Below are positions 8,618 to 17,728 of a stretch of DNA of 64,000 nucleotides, in pieces (the stretch's first letter is position 1; the number at the start of each line of letters is the position of its first letter). Below the pieces are notes generated by a model. That model did no database searches. It was not told where the DNA came from and saw nothing but the letters and a program-made list of their open reading frames with translations. Made by a program: the position numbers and the translations under genes. Source of the DNA: Marinobacter koreensis (lineage in GTDB: Bacteria; Pseudomonadota; Gammaproteobacteria; Pseudomonadales; Oleiphilaceae); NCBI RefSeq assembly GCF_023156285.1, contig NZ_JAKZAJ010000004.1, forward strand, positions 186,001 through 250,000, read 5' to 3'.

Positions 8618-9967
8618 ATGAGCATGGCGTTACAATGGGTGCTGACCCTGGCCGTCCTTCTGGAGCTGTTGGCAATCGGCTCCGGGGTTCGCACGGTCAG
8701 CGAGATCGCCGGCGTTCTTGTGGTGCTGGCATTCCTGGCAGCACTTCCCCGTCTCAATGGCTATGCCCGTTTTCTGTTTCTGCTGTCCCTGGCGGCACTG
8801 ATGCTGGCTGGAAGCGGCGGATACCTGGCTCCGGAACAATGGTTCAAGGCCTCATCGGACGCCGCATTCTATGCCGCATTTCTAGGCAGTCTCGGCATGA
8901 TGCAGTGCCTGGTCCGACGGTTTGAAGTCCTGCGCCGTATTCACGATGTTCTGTTAGGTGGCCGGGCCTTATGGCTGTATCCCAAATACGCTCTGGTCAG
9001 TTGTGGTGTGGCGTCCGTGCTGAGTTTCGGCATGATGAGCGTCCTCTGCGGCACGCTGTCGGAGACACTGAGGGAGCGGGGAATTGAGGGCGGGTCCCGG
9101 TTAATCTGGCTCCGGAGTGTTCTGATCAGTGCCTTGCGGGGGTTTGCTCTGGTTCCCCTGGTGGCGCCGACCAGCGTCGCTGTGGCGATCCTTACTCGGG
9201 AATTGCCACAACTGAGCTGGTCACAGCTCTTGCCTTATGGCGCGGTGTCCGCCTTGTTGCTGGTGCTGATTGGCTGGTTTCTGGAGCATCGTCGTTTTCG
9301 GCAGATCAGTGGTGAACGAATGGCACTTGATGCCTGGCCGACAGGCACTACAAAGCTGCTCCTTCTGCTGATCATCGTTTTCACGCTGATGGCCTTGCTG
9401 GTTCTGCTGACCGGATTCAAGGTTTCCGTGGCCGCCATGTTTGCGGTTCCGGCAGTCACCCTTCTTTATATGACGATTGAGAGCGGAACACTGTCGGTGC
9501 TCGATGAAGCCGTCGGGCAAGTGGCTGGCATGGCCAATGAAATGGCGATTTTTGCCGCATCGGCCATTCTCGGGGTGGCTCTTTCGGCGGTCATTCCGGC
9601 GGACGCCCTGCATGGCGTTGTCGACTCCGGACAAGGCATGTTCCTGCTGGCGGTCATCGGGTTGTTGATGCTGCCACTCTTCTCCATGCTCGGCGTGATT
9701 CCGATCACCGTGCTCAGTGTTCAGGCAGGTCTGTTGCCCACACTGGTGGCGGATGGGCTGGATCCGCTGGTGATAGCCGTAGCGCTGGTGATCGGATTTT
9801 CACTGGCCATGATGCTGTCGCCATTTGGTCCATCAGTCATGCTGTTATCCCGGTTTGGACAAGTGTCCCGCTGGATTGTGGCGTTCCGGTGGAACGGTGT
9901 GTTTGTGCTGATCGCATTGCCGGCCCTGGCTGTCTGGACGGCCCTGGTGCTTGTCTGGTTATCCTGA
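8618..9967 (+). CDS. Polytopic inner-membrane protein, probable secondary transporter
   Basis: The 449-residue protein is almost entirely hydrophobic, with about 11-12 predicted membrane segments in two halves separated by a polar loop near residues 225-245. Glycine/proline-rich re-entrant-looking segments such as LVAPTSVAVAIL and MLSPFGPSVMLLSRFG recall ion-transporter superfamily carriers of anions or dicarboxylates, but I do not recognise a defined family. It is divergent from the thiolase-gcdH operon and lies next to iclR, so uptake of the acid degraded by these enzymes is a reasonable guess. GGAG precedes the ATG by eight bases. Confidence 0.7.
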   Translation: MSMALQWVLTLAVLLELLAIGSGVRTVSEIAGVLVVLAFLAALPRLNGYARFLFLLSLAALMLAGSGGYLAPEQWFKASSDAAFYAAFLGSLGMMQCLVRRFEVLRRIHDVLLGGRALWLYPKYALVSCGVASVLSFGMMSVLCGTLSETLRERGIEGGSRLIWLRSVLISALRGFALVPLVAPTSVAVAILTRELPQLSWSQLLPYGAVSALLLVLIGWFLEHRRFRQISGERMALDAWPTGTTKLLLLLIIVFTLMALLVLLTGFKVSVAAMFAVPAVTLLYMTIESGTLSVLDEAVGQVAGMANEMAIFAASAILGVALSAVIPADALHGVVDSGQGMFLLAVIGLLMLPLFSMLGVIPITVLSVQAGLLPTLVADGLDPLVIAVALVIGFSLAMMLSPFGPSVMLLSRFGQVSRWIVAFRWNGVFVLIALPALAVWTALVLVWLS

Positions 9968-10002
9968 CGACAGGTTGCAGAGAAGGGGGTTGGCTTCAAA
10001 AA

Positions 10003-10019
10003 ATTCCGACTAGCAAAAT
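10003..10019. promoter_or_regulatory. Putative IclR-type operator upstream of iclR
   Basis: ATTCCGACTAGCAAAAT differs from the perfect palindrome at 8516 at only four of 17 positions and keeps the arm spacing. It lies 215 bases before the iclR start, in a 267-base gap after the transporter gene. A second inverted repeat, AATAAC/GTTATT, lies nearer the gene at 10158-10178. Autoregulation is inferred. Confidence 0.4.
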
Positions 10020-10234
10020 GAAATATCGAAAAAACCGACGAAAGCTGTATGTGTGTACCGCTAAGCGACTCTGATTTTGAAACATAACGCCAGAGTGTTT
10101 CACATTTGGCACGACTTTTGAAAAGAGTTGCTGGCACTTGAGTTGTTCAATGATTAAAATAACGCATCTTTGGTTATTCATAATACTAATATCCCGGTCA
10201 GCGGATCAGGCTAAGCTGTTGGAGGCGCCCGAAT

Positions 10235-11059
10235 ATGGCAAGAGCAACTATTGATTCACCAGAATTGCGGGTGGCATCCGGCGACGGCGTCCCGGTGAAG
10301 CCGGAGAAAGATCGCAAGTTTGTCGAGGCACTCTCTCGCGGGCTGGACGTCCTCAGGGCCTTCAGTCAGGGGTCTGTGATCCTGGGTAATCAGGACATCG
10401 CCCGGATTACCGGTCTGCCAAAACCCACCGTTTCCCGGATGACCTACACGCTGACCAAGCTCGGGTACCTCAGTTACAACACCCAGCTGGAAAAATACCA
10501 GTTGAGCTCCGGGGTTCTGGCGCTCGGTTACGCCTATGTCTCGAACCTGAAGGTGCGTCAGCTCGCCAAGCCCTACATGGATGAGTTTGCGCGCCAGACC
10601 AACATGTCCGTGGGGCTGACCTGCCGCGATCGTCTTCACATGATTTACGTGGAGAACCGCCTGCCGCCGGAAGCGTCCCTGCTCCGCATGGAGATCGGGC
10701 TGAAGCTGCCCATGGCCACGACATCCGCCGGGCGTGCCTATTACTCTGCCATCAGCGACAACGGTCGTAAGCTGATTGACGAATCCATGGAGGCAAAATA
10801 CGGAGATTCCTGGCCCGAGAAGAAGGCCGGTCTGGAGCAGGCCATGCAGGATTACAAGGAGCATGGTTTCTGCCTGTCCCTGGGAGAATGGGACCGGAAC
10901 ATCAACTCTGCCGGCGTGCCCATCCATCTGCAGGATGGCACCATCATGGCGCTGACCTGTGCCGCACCGTCCTATCTGGTGTCGGCTGAAAAGCTCCGTG
11001 AATCGGTGGCTCACCAGTTGGCAATGCTGGCCGGGGATATCGAGTCGCTCGGCGTGTGA
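10235..11059 (+). CDS. IclR-family transcriptional regulator
   Basis: The 274-residue protein has an N-terminal winged helix-turn-helix (about residues 28-90; ALSRGLDVLRAFSQGS, then DIARITGLPKPTVSRMTYTL). The C-terminal IclR effector domain includes TTSAGRAYYSAI and GVPIHLQDGTIMALTCAAP. IclR proteins bind palindromic operators as dimers or tetramers and respond to organic acids or CoA intermediates. GGAGG lies before the ATG. It sits between two acyl-CoA degradation operons, and four similar 17-base palindromes lie at the promoters around it. I infer that it controls the porin, the thiolase-gcdH operon, itself and the fadB-like operon. Confidence 0.92.
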   Translation: MARATIDSPELRVASGDGVPVKPEKDRKFVEALSRGLDVLRAFSQGSVILGNQDIARITGLPKPTVSRMTYTLTKLGYLSYNTQLEKYQLSSGVLALGYAYVSNLKVRQLAKPYMDEFARQTNMSVGLTCRDRLHMIYVENRLPPEASLLRMEIGLKLPMATTSAGRAYYSAISDNGRKLIDESMEAKYGDSWPEKKAGLEQAMQDYKEHGFCLSLGEWDRNINSAGVPIHLQDGTIMALTCAAPSYLVSAEKLRESVAHQLAMLAGDIESLGV

Positions 11060-11114
11060 TATTTCAGAGCGACAGATAAGCCGTTCGGGCCGCTGATTTC
11101 AGGACCGTAACACC

Positions 11115-11146
11115 AAAAACCGCAGACGAATGTCTGCGGTTTTTTT
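11115..11146 (+). terminator. Rho-independent terminator after iclR
   Basis: A 13-base A-rich/GC stem (11115-11127 with 11132-11144) around GAAT is followed by a run of seven T. It ends the iclR transcript. Confidence 0.93.
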
Positions 11147-11168
11147 ATGCTTACTATTTAATTGGCGG

Positions 11169-11223
11169 TTGAAACGGCGTATAAACTTGTATTAAATCGT
11201 ACGTATGTTTCGCTAGTTAAAAT
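11169..11223 (+). promoter_or_regulatory. Promoter and putative IclR-type operator of the fadB-like operon
   Basis: TTGAAA (11169-11174) and TTAAAT (11192-11197) are separated by 17 bases, a good sigma-70 promoter. The operator-like GTTTCGCTAGTTAAAAT at 11207-11223 would cover the start site. CATATT follows it directly and could be an alternative -10, matching the geometry at the porin and thiolase sites. This copy is the least palindromic of the four. Confidence 0.5.
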
Positions 11224-11251
11224 CATATTCCATATAAGGCGAGGAGGAATT

Positions 11252-13345
11252 ATGTCTGAGGTGGTTTCGTATAACAGAGAAGGCAGTGTTGGTGTCATCA
11301 CGGTAGATTATCCACCGGTCAACGCCCTCAGCCATGCGGTCCGCTCAGGGCTGCTCGCCGCTCTGGAACAGGGCCAGAAAGATGCCGAAGCCAAGGTGCT
11401 GCTTCTGGTTTGCGAAGGCCGGACCTTCATTGCCGGTGCCGATATCCGCGAGTTCGGCAAGCCCATGCAGGAGCCGGGCCTGCCCGAAGTGGTCAATACC
11501 TTTGAGAACAGCGACAAGCCGATTGTGGCCGCCATTCACGGTACGGCCCTCGGGGGCGGTCTGGAAACGGCGCTGGGCTGTCACTACCGGGTTGCGCTGA
11601 GCAGTGCCAAGGTGGGGTTGCCGGAAGTGAAGCTGGGGCTGTTGCCCGGTGCTGGCGGCACTCAGCGTCTGCCGCGTCTGACTGGCGCCCAGAAAGCGCT
11701 CGAAATGATCACTACCGGTGAGTTTGTCGGTGCAAAAGACGCCCTGGCACTGGGTATTGTCGATGCCGTCGAGGATGGCAGTGACATTCGTGCCGCCGGT
11801 CTCGCCTTCGCCAATAAGCTGGCTGACGAGGGCAAGCCGGTTCGTCGTGTTCGTGACATCACCGACAAGATCGACGCCGAGAAAGGCAGTGACGTGTTCG
11901 ATCAGTTTCGTGAAGGTCTGAAAAAACGGGCCCGTGGCCTGTTCTCTCCGTTCAAGTGCGTGGATGCGGTGGAAGCGGCCTTCAACCTGCCGTTCGACGA
12001 GGGCATGAAGCGCGAGCGGGAACTGTTTATGGAGTGCATGGAATCGCCCCAGCGCGCCGGCCTGATCCATTCGTTCTTTGCCGAGCGGGAAGTGTCCAAG
12101 GTCAAGGGGCTGTCCAAGGATACCCCGGTCCGTGATGTGAAAACCGTGGGTGTGATCGGTGCCGGCACCATGGGTGGTGGCATTGCCATGAACTTCGCCA
12201 ACGTCGGGATTCCGGTCACCATGGTGGAAGTCAAGCAGGAAGCCCTGGACAAGGGTCTGGCAATCATCCGTCGCAACTACGAGAACTCCGCCAAGAAGGG
12301 CAAGCTGACTCAGGAGCAGGTGGAAGAGCGCATGTCGCTGATCACGCCGAGCCTCACCTACGACGACTTCAAGGATGTCGATCTGGTGATTGAGGCGGTG
12401 TTCGAGAACATGGCCATCAAGAAAGAGATCTTTGGCAAGCTGGATGCGGTCTGCAAGCCGGGCGCGATCCTGGCGTCCAATACCTCCACCCTGGATATCG
12501 ATGAGATCGCCTCCGCCACCAAGCGTCCCGAAGACGTGGTAGGCATGCACTTCTTCAGCCCGGCCAACGTCATGAAGCTGCTGGAGAACGTTCGCGGCGA
12601 GAAGACGTCTGACGAGGTGAAGGCGACGGTGATGGCCGTCGCCAAGAAGATCAAGAAGGTGGGTGTCCTGGTGGGCAACTGCCATGGTTTCGTGGGCAAC
12701 CGCATGCTGCACAAGCGCGGTGCCGAGGCCATGTCTCTGGTGAATGAAGGTGCCACGCCGCAGCAGGTGGACAAGGTGCTGACCGACCTGGGTTACCCGA
12801 TGGGTCAGTTTGCCATGTCGGATCTGGCCGGTATCGACGTTGGCTACCGCATCCGCGAGGAGCGCCGGAATGCCGGTGAGCACGTGGAGCCGAGCTGGAT
12901 GGACAAGCTGGCGGAGCAGAACCGTCTTGGCCAGAAGACCCAGGCCGGTGTCTACCGCTACGAGGAAGGCAGCCGCAAGCCGATTCCGGATCCTGAGGTC
13001 GAAAAGCTGATCGAAGAGTTCCGTAAGGAGCAGGGCATTACGCCGCGGGAGATTTCCGATCAGGAAATCCTCGAGCGCTGCATGTACGTGATGATCAACG
13101 AGGGCGCGAAGATCCTGGAAGAAGGTATCGCCGATCGGTCGCTGGATATCGACATTGTCTGGATCTACGGCTATGGCTTCCCGGCATACCGTGGTGGCCC
13201 CATGTTCTGGGCCGATCAGCTGGGTCTGGACACCATTCTGAAGGCCGTGAAGACCTATCAGGACACCGTGGGTGGTGAGCAGTGGAAGCCGGCGGCTTTG
13301 CTGGAGAAGTTGGTGGCTGAGGGTAACAAGTTCGGGGATCTTTGA
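11252..13345 (+). CDS. Bifunctional enoyl-CoA hydratase / 3-hydroxyacyl-CoA dehydrogenase
   Basis: The 697-residue protein has an N-terminal crotonase domain (about residues 1-190; FIAGADIREFG and HGTALGGGLETALGC hold the oxyanion-hole and active-site region). An NAD-binding domain (about 295-475) follows, with VGVIGAGTMGGGIA. It ends with two 3-hydroxyacyl-CoA dehydrogenase C-terminal segments (VGNCHGFVGNRM; WIYGYGFPAYRGGPMFWAD). It hydrates 2-enoyl-CoA and oxidises the 3-hydroxyacyl-CoA. It is slightly shorter than FadB and more like peroxisomal-type multifunctional enzymes. The start at 11252 has GAGGAGG upstream; an in-frame upstream ATG lacks this. It is the first gene of an operon ending with the aldehyde dehydrogenase. 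Confidence 0.92.
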   Translation: MSEVVSYNREGSVGVITVDYPPVNALSHAVRSGLLAALEQGQKDAEAKVLLLVCEGRTFIAGADIREFGKPMQEPGLPEVVNTFENSDKPIVAAIHGTALGGGLETALGCHYRVALSSAKVGLPEVKLGLLPGAGGTQRLPRLTGAQKALEMITTGEFVGAKDALALGIVDAVEDGSDIRAAGLAFANKLADEGKPVRRVRDITDKIDAEKGSDVFDQFREGLKKRARGLFSPFKCVDAVEAAFNLPFDEGMKRERELFMECMESPQRAGLIHSFFAEREVSKVKGLSKDTPVRDVKTVGVIGAGTMGGGIAMNFANVGIPVTMVEVKQEALDKGLAIIRRNYENSAKKGKLTQEQVEERMSLITPSLTYDDFKDVDLVIEAVFENMAIKKEIFGKLDAVCKPGAILASNTSTLDIDEIASATKRPEDVVGMHFFSPANVMKLLENVRGEKTSDEVKATVMAVAKKIKKVGVLVGNCHGFVGNRMLHKRGAEAMSLVNEGATPQQVDKVLTDLGYPMGQFAMSDLAGIDVGYRIREERRNAGEHVEPSWMDKLAEQNRLGQKTQAGVYRYEEGSRKPIPDPEVEKLIEEFRKEQGITPREISDQEILERCMYVMINEGAKILEEGIADRSLDIDIVWIYGYGFPAYRGGPMFWADQLGLDTILKAVKTYQDTVGGEQWKPAALLEKLVAEGNKFGDL

Positions 13346-13370
13346 TTTCTCGAGACTCAGTTTGGGGGCG

Positions 13371-13463
13371 GGTCGCGGGGCGGGAACCCTTTTCCTCTGG
13401 GAAAAGAACTCGCTTCGCTCAGACAGCTTTTCCCGGGCGGAAAAGGGTTCCCGCCCCGCGACC
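13371..13463. repeat. REP-like long palindromic element between fadB-like and fadA-like genes
   Basis: Two perfect 25-base arms (13371-13395 and 13439-13463) enclose a second 8-base stem (13399-13406 with 13427-13434) and a 20-base loop containing CTCGCTTCGCTCAGACAG. Such CG-rich stem-loops with this loop phrase resemble dispersed repetitive extragenic palindromes in gammaproteobacteria. It sits inside an operon and could stabilise the upstream mRNA or cause partial termination. Only one copy is seen in this window. Confidence 0.75.
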
Positions 13464-13536
13464 GACAGAATTTTGAGTTCAGGTTTGACCGGGCTGCGCC
13501 CGATCCAAGCCATTCGACTATATGAGGACGTTTGTT

Positions 13537-14721
13537 ATGTCTGATGCCGTTATTGTTTCCACTGCCCGCACCGGTCTGGGCAAATCCTACCGGGGTGCAC
13601 TGAACAACACTCACAGCGTGGATATGGCCGGTCATGTGATCCAGCACGCGGTTCAGCGTGCGGGTATTGATCCGGCGATTGTCGAGGATGTCATTCTTGG
13701 CGCGACTTTCCACGAAGGTGCGCAGGGCAAGAACATGGCTCGCCTGGCGGCGATTCGGGCCGGGCTGCCGGTGACCACCGCCGGTCTGTCCATCAATCGT
13801 TTCTGCAGCTCCGGTCTGCAGTCCATCGCTATCGCGGCCCAGCGTGTGGTGTCCGAGAAAGTGCCGGCGATGGTTGCCGGTGGCGTGGAGTCCATCTCCC
13901 TGGTGCAGAACGACAAGCTGAACAGCTTCCACGCCACCAACGAGTGGCTGATGAAGCACAAGCCCGAGCTGTATTTGTCCATGATTGAGACCGCAGACAT
14001 CGTGGCGCAGCGGTATAACGTGAGCCGGGAAGCCCAGGACGAGTACGCCCTGATCTCCCAGCAGCGGACCGCTGCGGCGCAGGAAGCGGGCAAGTTTGAC
14101 GACGAGATCGTGCCCTATGACACCACCATGCTGGTGAAGGACAAGGAGACCGGTGAGGTCAGCCAGAAGGATGTCACGCTGACCCGTGACGAGTGCAATC
14201 GTCCGAACACGACGCTGGAAGGCCTGCAGGGGCTGGATCCCGTCCGTGGCGAAGGCAACTTCGTGACGGCGGGTAACGCCAGTCAGCTGTCCGATGGCGC
14301 GTCGGTCTGTACCGTGATGAACAGCACCTACGCCGAGAAGAACAACATTGAGCCCATGGGCATCTTCCGTGGCTTTGCCGTGGCCGGTTGTGAGCCGGAT
14401 GAGATGGGTATCGGTCCGGTGTTCGCCATTCCGCGTTTGCTTGAGCGCAATGGCCTGACCATGGACGACATCGACTTGTGGGAACTGAACGAAGCGTTTG
14501 CCTCCCAGGTGGTGTACTGCCGTGACCGGTTGGGCATCCCGATGGAGAAGCTGAACGTAAATGGCGGTTCCATTGCCGTGGGTCATCCATACGGTGTGAC
14601 CGGCTCCCGTCTGACCGGCCATGCCCTGATCGAGGGTAAGCGTCGCGGTGCCAAGTACGTGGTCGTGACCATGTGCATCGGGGGTGGCCAGGGCGCTGCC
14701 GGTCTGTTCGAAGTGGTATAA
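13537..14721 (+). CDS. Acetyl-CoA C-acyltransferase (thiolase)
   Basis: The 394-residue protein has Cys90 in [28 protein letters not shown] and the catalytic cysteine in TMCIGGGQG. It cleaves 3-oxoacyl-CoA in the last step of beta-oxidation. The start at 13537 is preceded by GAGGAC eight bases upstream; an in-frame ATG 15 bases earlier overlaps that site. It is separated from the fadB-like gene by 191 bases holding the REP-like hairpin, and is 15 bases from the acyl-CoA dehydrogenase gene. It is distinct from the thiolase at 7235, so this locus encodes two thiolases, probably of different chain type. Confidence 0.92.
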   Translation: MSDAVIVSTARTGLGKSYRGALNNTHSVDMAGHVIQHAVQRAGIDPAIVEDVILGATFHEGAQGKNMARLAAIRAGLPVTTAGLSINRFCSSGLQSIAIAAQRVVSEKVPAMVAGGVESISLVQNDKLNSFHATNEWLMKHKPELYLSMIETADIVAQRYNVSREAQDEYALISQQRTAAAQEAGKFDDEIVPYDTTMLVKDKETGEVSQKDVTLTRDECNRPNTTLEGLQGLDPVRGEGNFVTAGNASQLSDGASVCTVMNSTYAEKNNIEPMGIFRGFAVAGCEPDEMGIGPVFAIPRLLERNGLTMDDIDLWELNEAFASQVVYCRDRLGIPMEKLNVNGGSIAVGHPYGVTGSRLTGHALIEGKRRGAKYVVVTMCIGGGQGAAGLFEVV

Positions 14722-14736
14722 CGGAGGGGCGTCGCC

Positions 14737-16539
14737 ATGCAGCAGAAAATCGTCAATCCCGGTGATCTGGCCTTCCAGCTGTACGAACTACACGATGTGG
14801 AAAGTGTCCTGAGGTTTGATCGGTATGCGGATCACAGCCGCGAGACGCTGCAGGCGGCGCTTGACCTTGCGTTGAAGGTTGCGGCCGAGGAGTTTGCGCC
14901 TCACGCGCGCCTGGTGGACGAAGAGGAACCCACCTTCGAGAACGGCCGGGTGGAGATGCGTCCGGAGGTTCGCAAGGCACTGGATGTTCTCAAAGGCACC
15001 GGCCTGATGGCGGCCAGTCAGGACTACGAGCGTGGCGGTATGCAACTGCCGGCCGCCGTGGCCCAGATGTGCGTCGGGATGTTGAAGGGCGCCAATGTGG
15101 GCACCCAGGGCTACGCCGGTCTCACCATCGCTGCCGCTAACCTGATCCTGGCACACGGCAGCGATGAACAGAAAAGCCGTTACGCCGAGCAGATGCTGGC
15201 GGGGCGGTTCTTCGGCACCATGTGCCTGACTGAACCCCACGCCGGTTCTTCCCTGGGCGATCTGCGCACCCGCGCCGAGCCCCAGCCGGATGGCAGCTAC
15301 CGCCTGTTCGGCAACAAGATCTACATTTCCGGCGGCGACCACGAGCTGAGCGACAACATCGTTCACATGGTGCTTGCACGACTCCCGGATGCACCCGCCG
15401 GGGTCAAGGGTATCTCCCTGTTTCTGGTGCCCAAGATTCTGGTCAATGAGGACGGCAGTCTGGGCGAGCGGAACGATGTGGCCCTCGCCGGCCTGATCCA
15501 CAAGATGGGGTACCGGGGCACCACCTCCACCATGCTCAATTTTGGTGAAAAGGACGGTGCCGTCGGCTATCTCGTTGGCCAGCCGCATCAGGGCCTCGCC
15601 GCCATGTTTCACATGATGAACGAGGCCCGCATCGGTGTGGGTCTGGGTTCGGTGATGCTGGGATATACCGGCTACCTGCATGCACTGGATTACGCCCGCG
15701 AACGTCGGCAGGGAAGACCGGTGGGCGAGAAAGATCCGCAAAGCCCCCAGGTTCCCCTGATTCGCCACGCCGATATCCGCCGCATGCTGCTGGCCCAGAA
15801 GGCCTACGTGGAGGGTGGGCTGGCCTTGTGTCTGCAGGGCGCGATGCTGGTGGACGAGAAGAAGTTTGCCGAGACTGACGAGCAGCGGGAGCTGGCCGCC
15901 GGCCTTCTGGACCTGCTTACCCCTGTTATCAAGTCCTGGCCCTCCCGATACTGCCTGGAGGCCAACAGTCTGGCGATCCAGGTACACGGGGGCTATGGCT
16001 ATACCCGGGAATACCCGGTGGAGCAGTTCTACCGGGATAACCGGCTGAATCCGATTCACGAGGGCACCCACGGTATCCAGGGGCTGGACCTGCTCGGGCG
16101 CAAGGTGTCGCTGGCGGGCGGTCGTTTCTACCAGGCACTGATGGACCGTATCGAAACATCGATTGGCGAAGCGCGTCAGCATCAGCGCCTGGCGGATAGT
16201 GCCGATCGGCTGGAGCGTGCCGTCCGGGCGATGGCCGAGGCAACCGACGCCATAAATGCCGAAAAGGCCGGCGGCGATAAAGAGAAGGCACTGGCCAATG
16301 CCACCCTGTACCTGGATGCTTTTGGTCAGGTGGTGGTCGGCTGGCTCTGGTTGCGTCAGGGTATACGGGCATTGGCCGGCCTGTCAGGCAACGGCGAGCA
16401 GACAGCTGACTTCTATGAAGGTAAGTTGAAGGCCTGTGATTACTTCGCCCGGTATGAGTTGCCTTCGGTCCTGCATACGGCCGAGCTGCTGAAAGCAGTG
16501 GATACCACTGCCCTGAATATGGCCGACGAGGAATTCTAG
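14737..16539 (+). CDS. Acyl-CoA dehydrogenase, about 600-residue type
   Basis: The 600-residue protein has the acyl-CoA dehydrogenase core (about residues 40-460): CLTEPHAGSSLGDLRTRAE binds flavin and substrate, VHGGYGYTREYPVEQFYRDNRL lies in the C-terminal helical domain, and NPIHEGTHGIQGLDLLGRK carries the catalytic-base region. An extra C-terminal domain of about 120 residues is typical of the long group that includes FadE5 and DmdC. It introduces the 2,3 double bond in an acyl-CoA and passes electrons to ETF. Substrate chain length cannot be read from sequence. It is the third gene of the fadB-like operon. Confidence 0.9.
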   Translation: MQQKIVNPGDLAFQLYELHDVESVLRFDRYADHSRETLQAALDLALKVAAEEFAPHARLVDEEEPTFENGRVEMRPEVRKALDVLKGTGLMAASQDYERGGMQLPAAVAQMCVGMLKGANVGTQGYAGLTIAAANLILAHGSDEQKSRYAEQMLAGRFFGTMCLTEPHAGSSLGDLRTRAEPQPDGSYRLFGNKIYISGGDHELSDNIVHMVLARLPDAPAGVKGISLFLVPKILVNEDGSLGERNDVALAGLIHKMGYRGTTSTMLNFGEKDGAVGYLVGQPHQGLAAMFHMMNEARIGVGLGSVMLGYTGYLHALDYARERRQGRPVGEKDPQSPQVPLIRHADIRRMLLAQKAYVEGGLALCLQGAMLVDEKKFAETDEQRELAAGLLDLLTPVIKSWPSRYCLEANSLAIQVHGGYGYTREYPVEQFYRDNRLNPIHEGTHGIQGLDLLGRKVSLAGGRFYQALMDRIETSIGEARQHQRLADSADRLERAVRAMAEATDAINAEKAGGDKEKALANATLYLDAFGQVVVGWLWLRQGIRALAGLSGNGEQTADFYEGKLKACDYFARYELPSVLHTAELLKAVDTTALNMADEEF

Positions 16540-16584
16540 AAAGCCGAACACGACAACAACGTCAACAAAATAAGGGGAGTACAG

Positions 16585-17691
16585 ATGGACAGACAAGCCA
16601 AAGCGGTGGTCTGCCGGGAATGGGGCAAGCCCGTCCAGGTTGAGACCATCACCGTCGAGGGTCCCAAACGGGGCGAAATCACCATCAAGATCGCGGCCTG
16701 CGGTGTCTGCCACAGCGATCTGTCTGCCACCACGGGCAAGATCCAGTATCCGCCTCCCCTGGTCCTCGGCCATGAAGCCGCCGGTGTGGTGGTCGAAGTG
16801 GGTGAGGGCGTGACCGAGTTCAAGGAGGGCGACCATGTGGTCAGCTCTTTCATCTCCATGTGCGGCAAGTGTCGCCAGTGTGTTCGCGGACGTCCGGTTC
16901 TCTGTGAAAACGCCAGAAAAGCCATGTTCACCCTGCCGGACGGTACCGTGCGTACCAAGGATGCCAACGGCGAGCCTCTGAACGTGTTCGGCGCCTGCGG
17001 AGTGATGGCCGAGTACGCCACCATGCACGTCGATAACTGCGTCAAGGTGGACCAGTCGGTGCCCATGCAGAACGCTGCCCTGGTTGGTTGCGCTGTCATG
17101 ACCGGTGTCGGGGCTGTGTTCAATACGGCAAAGCTGGAGCCAGGCTCCCGGGCCGCGGTCTTCGGTATTGGCGGTGTCGGCCTGAACGCGATTCAGGGTT
17201 GTGCCACCGCCGGTGCGGAGATGATTGTGGCCGTCGACAGCAATCCGAAAAAACTGGAAATGGCCCGGGAATTCGGTGCGACCCATACCGTTGATATCAA
17301 TGAGGTCGAGGATGCCGCAAAGGCGGTGAAGAAGCTGACCGGTGGTGTCGACTATGCCTTTGAATGCGTTGGCGCGGGACCGGTCGTCGAGCAGGCCTAC
17401 AAGAGTCTGGGCCGCGGCGGCACCGCTGTCGTGGTAGGCGTGGCCGATCCGAAGGACAAGACGTCAATCACCACCCTGACGCTGCCCGCCGACGAGAAGA
17501 CCCTCAAGGGAAGCTGGCTGGGGTCAGCCCGGCCGCAGCACGATTTCCCGCGCATCCTGGGGCTTTACAAGGCCGGTAAACTGAAGCTGGACGAACTCAT
17601 CACCCGCACCTATCCGATCGAGGACGCCGCGCAGGCGTTCGATGATATGGTGGCGGGCAAGAACGCCCGGGGCGTGATCGTGTTCGAATGA
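16585..17691 (+). CDS. Zinc-dependent alcohol dehydrogenase
   Basis: The 368-residue medium-chain dehydrogenase has catalytic zinc ligands Cys42 and His63 (CGVCHSDL; LGHEAAG). Four structural-zinc cysteines lie at 93, 96, 99 and 107, and the Rossmann motif is AVFGIGGVGLNAIQG. It oxidises an alcohol with NAD+, or runs in reverse. The class III-like layout would also fit glutathione-dependent formaldehyde dehydrogenase relatives. Its place between an acyl-CoA dehydrogenase and an aldehyde dehydrogenase argues for a role in converting an alcohol to an acid for beta-oxidation. AGGGGAG lies upstream of the ATG. Confidence 0.9.
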   Translation: MDRQAKAVVCREWGKPVQVETITVEGPKRGEITIKIAACGVCHSDLSATTGKIQYPPPLVLGHEAAGVVVEVGEGVTEFKEGDHVVSSFISMCGKCRQCVRGRPVLCENARKAMFTLPDGTVRTKDANGEPLNVFGACGVMAEYATMHVDNCVKVDQSVPMQNAALVGCAVMTGVGAVFNTAKLEPGSRAAVFGIGGVGLNAIQGCATAGAEMIVAVDSNPKKLEMAREFGATHTVDINEVEDAAKAVKKLTGGVDYAFECVGAGPVVEQAYKSLGRGGTAVVVGVADPKDKTSITTLTLPADEKTLKGSWLGSARPQHDFPRILGLYKAGKLKLDELITRTYPIEDAAQAFDDMVAGKNARGVIVFE

Positions 17692-17728
17692 ACACCCGGG
17701 CGGACAGAGACTGATCAAGGGGAATCCT

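Noticed and set aside
11345..13513. Long minus-strand frame (722 codons) opposite the fadB-like gene and running into the REP-like hairpin
   Set aside because: It is antisense to a complete conserved enzyme, and its start lies in the repeat. No protein-like features are present.
13357..14622. Minus-strand frame opposite the thiolase gene
   Set aside because: It is a shadow of the thiolase codons with no recognisable domain or ribosome-binding site.
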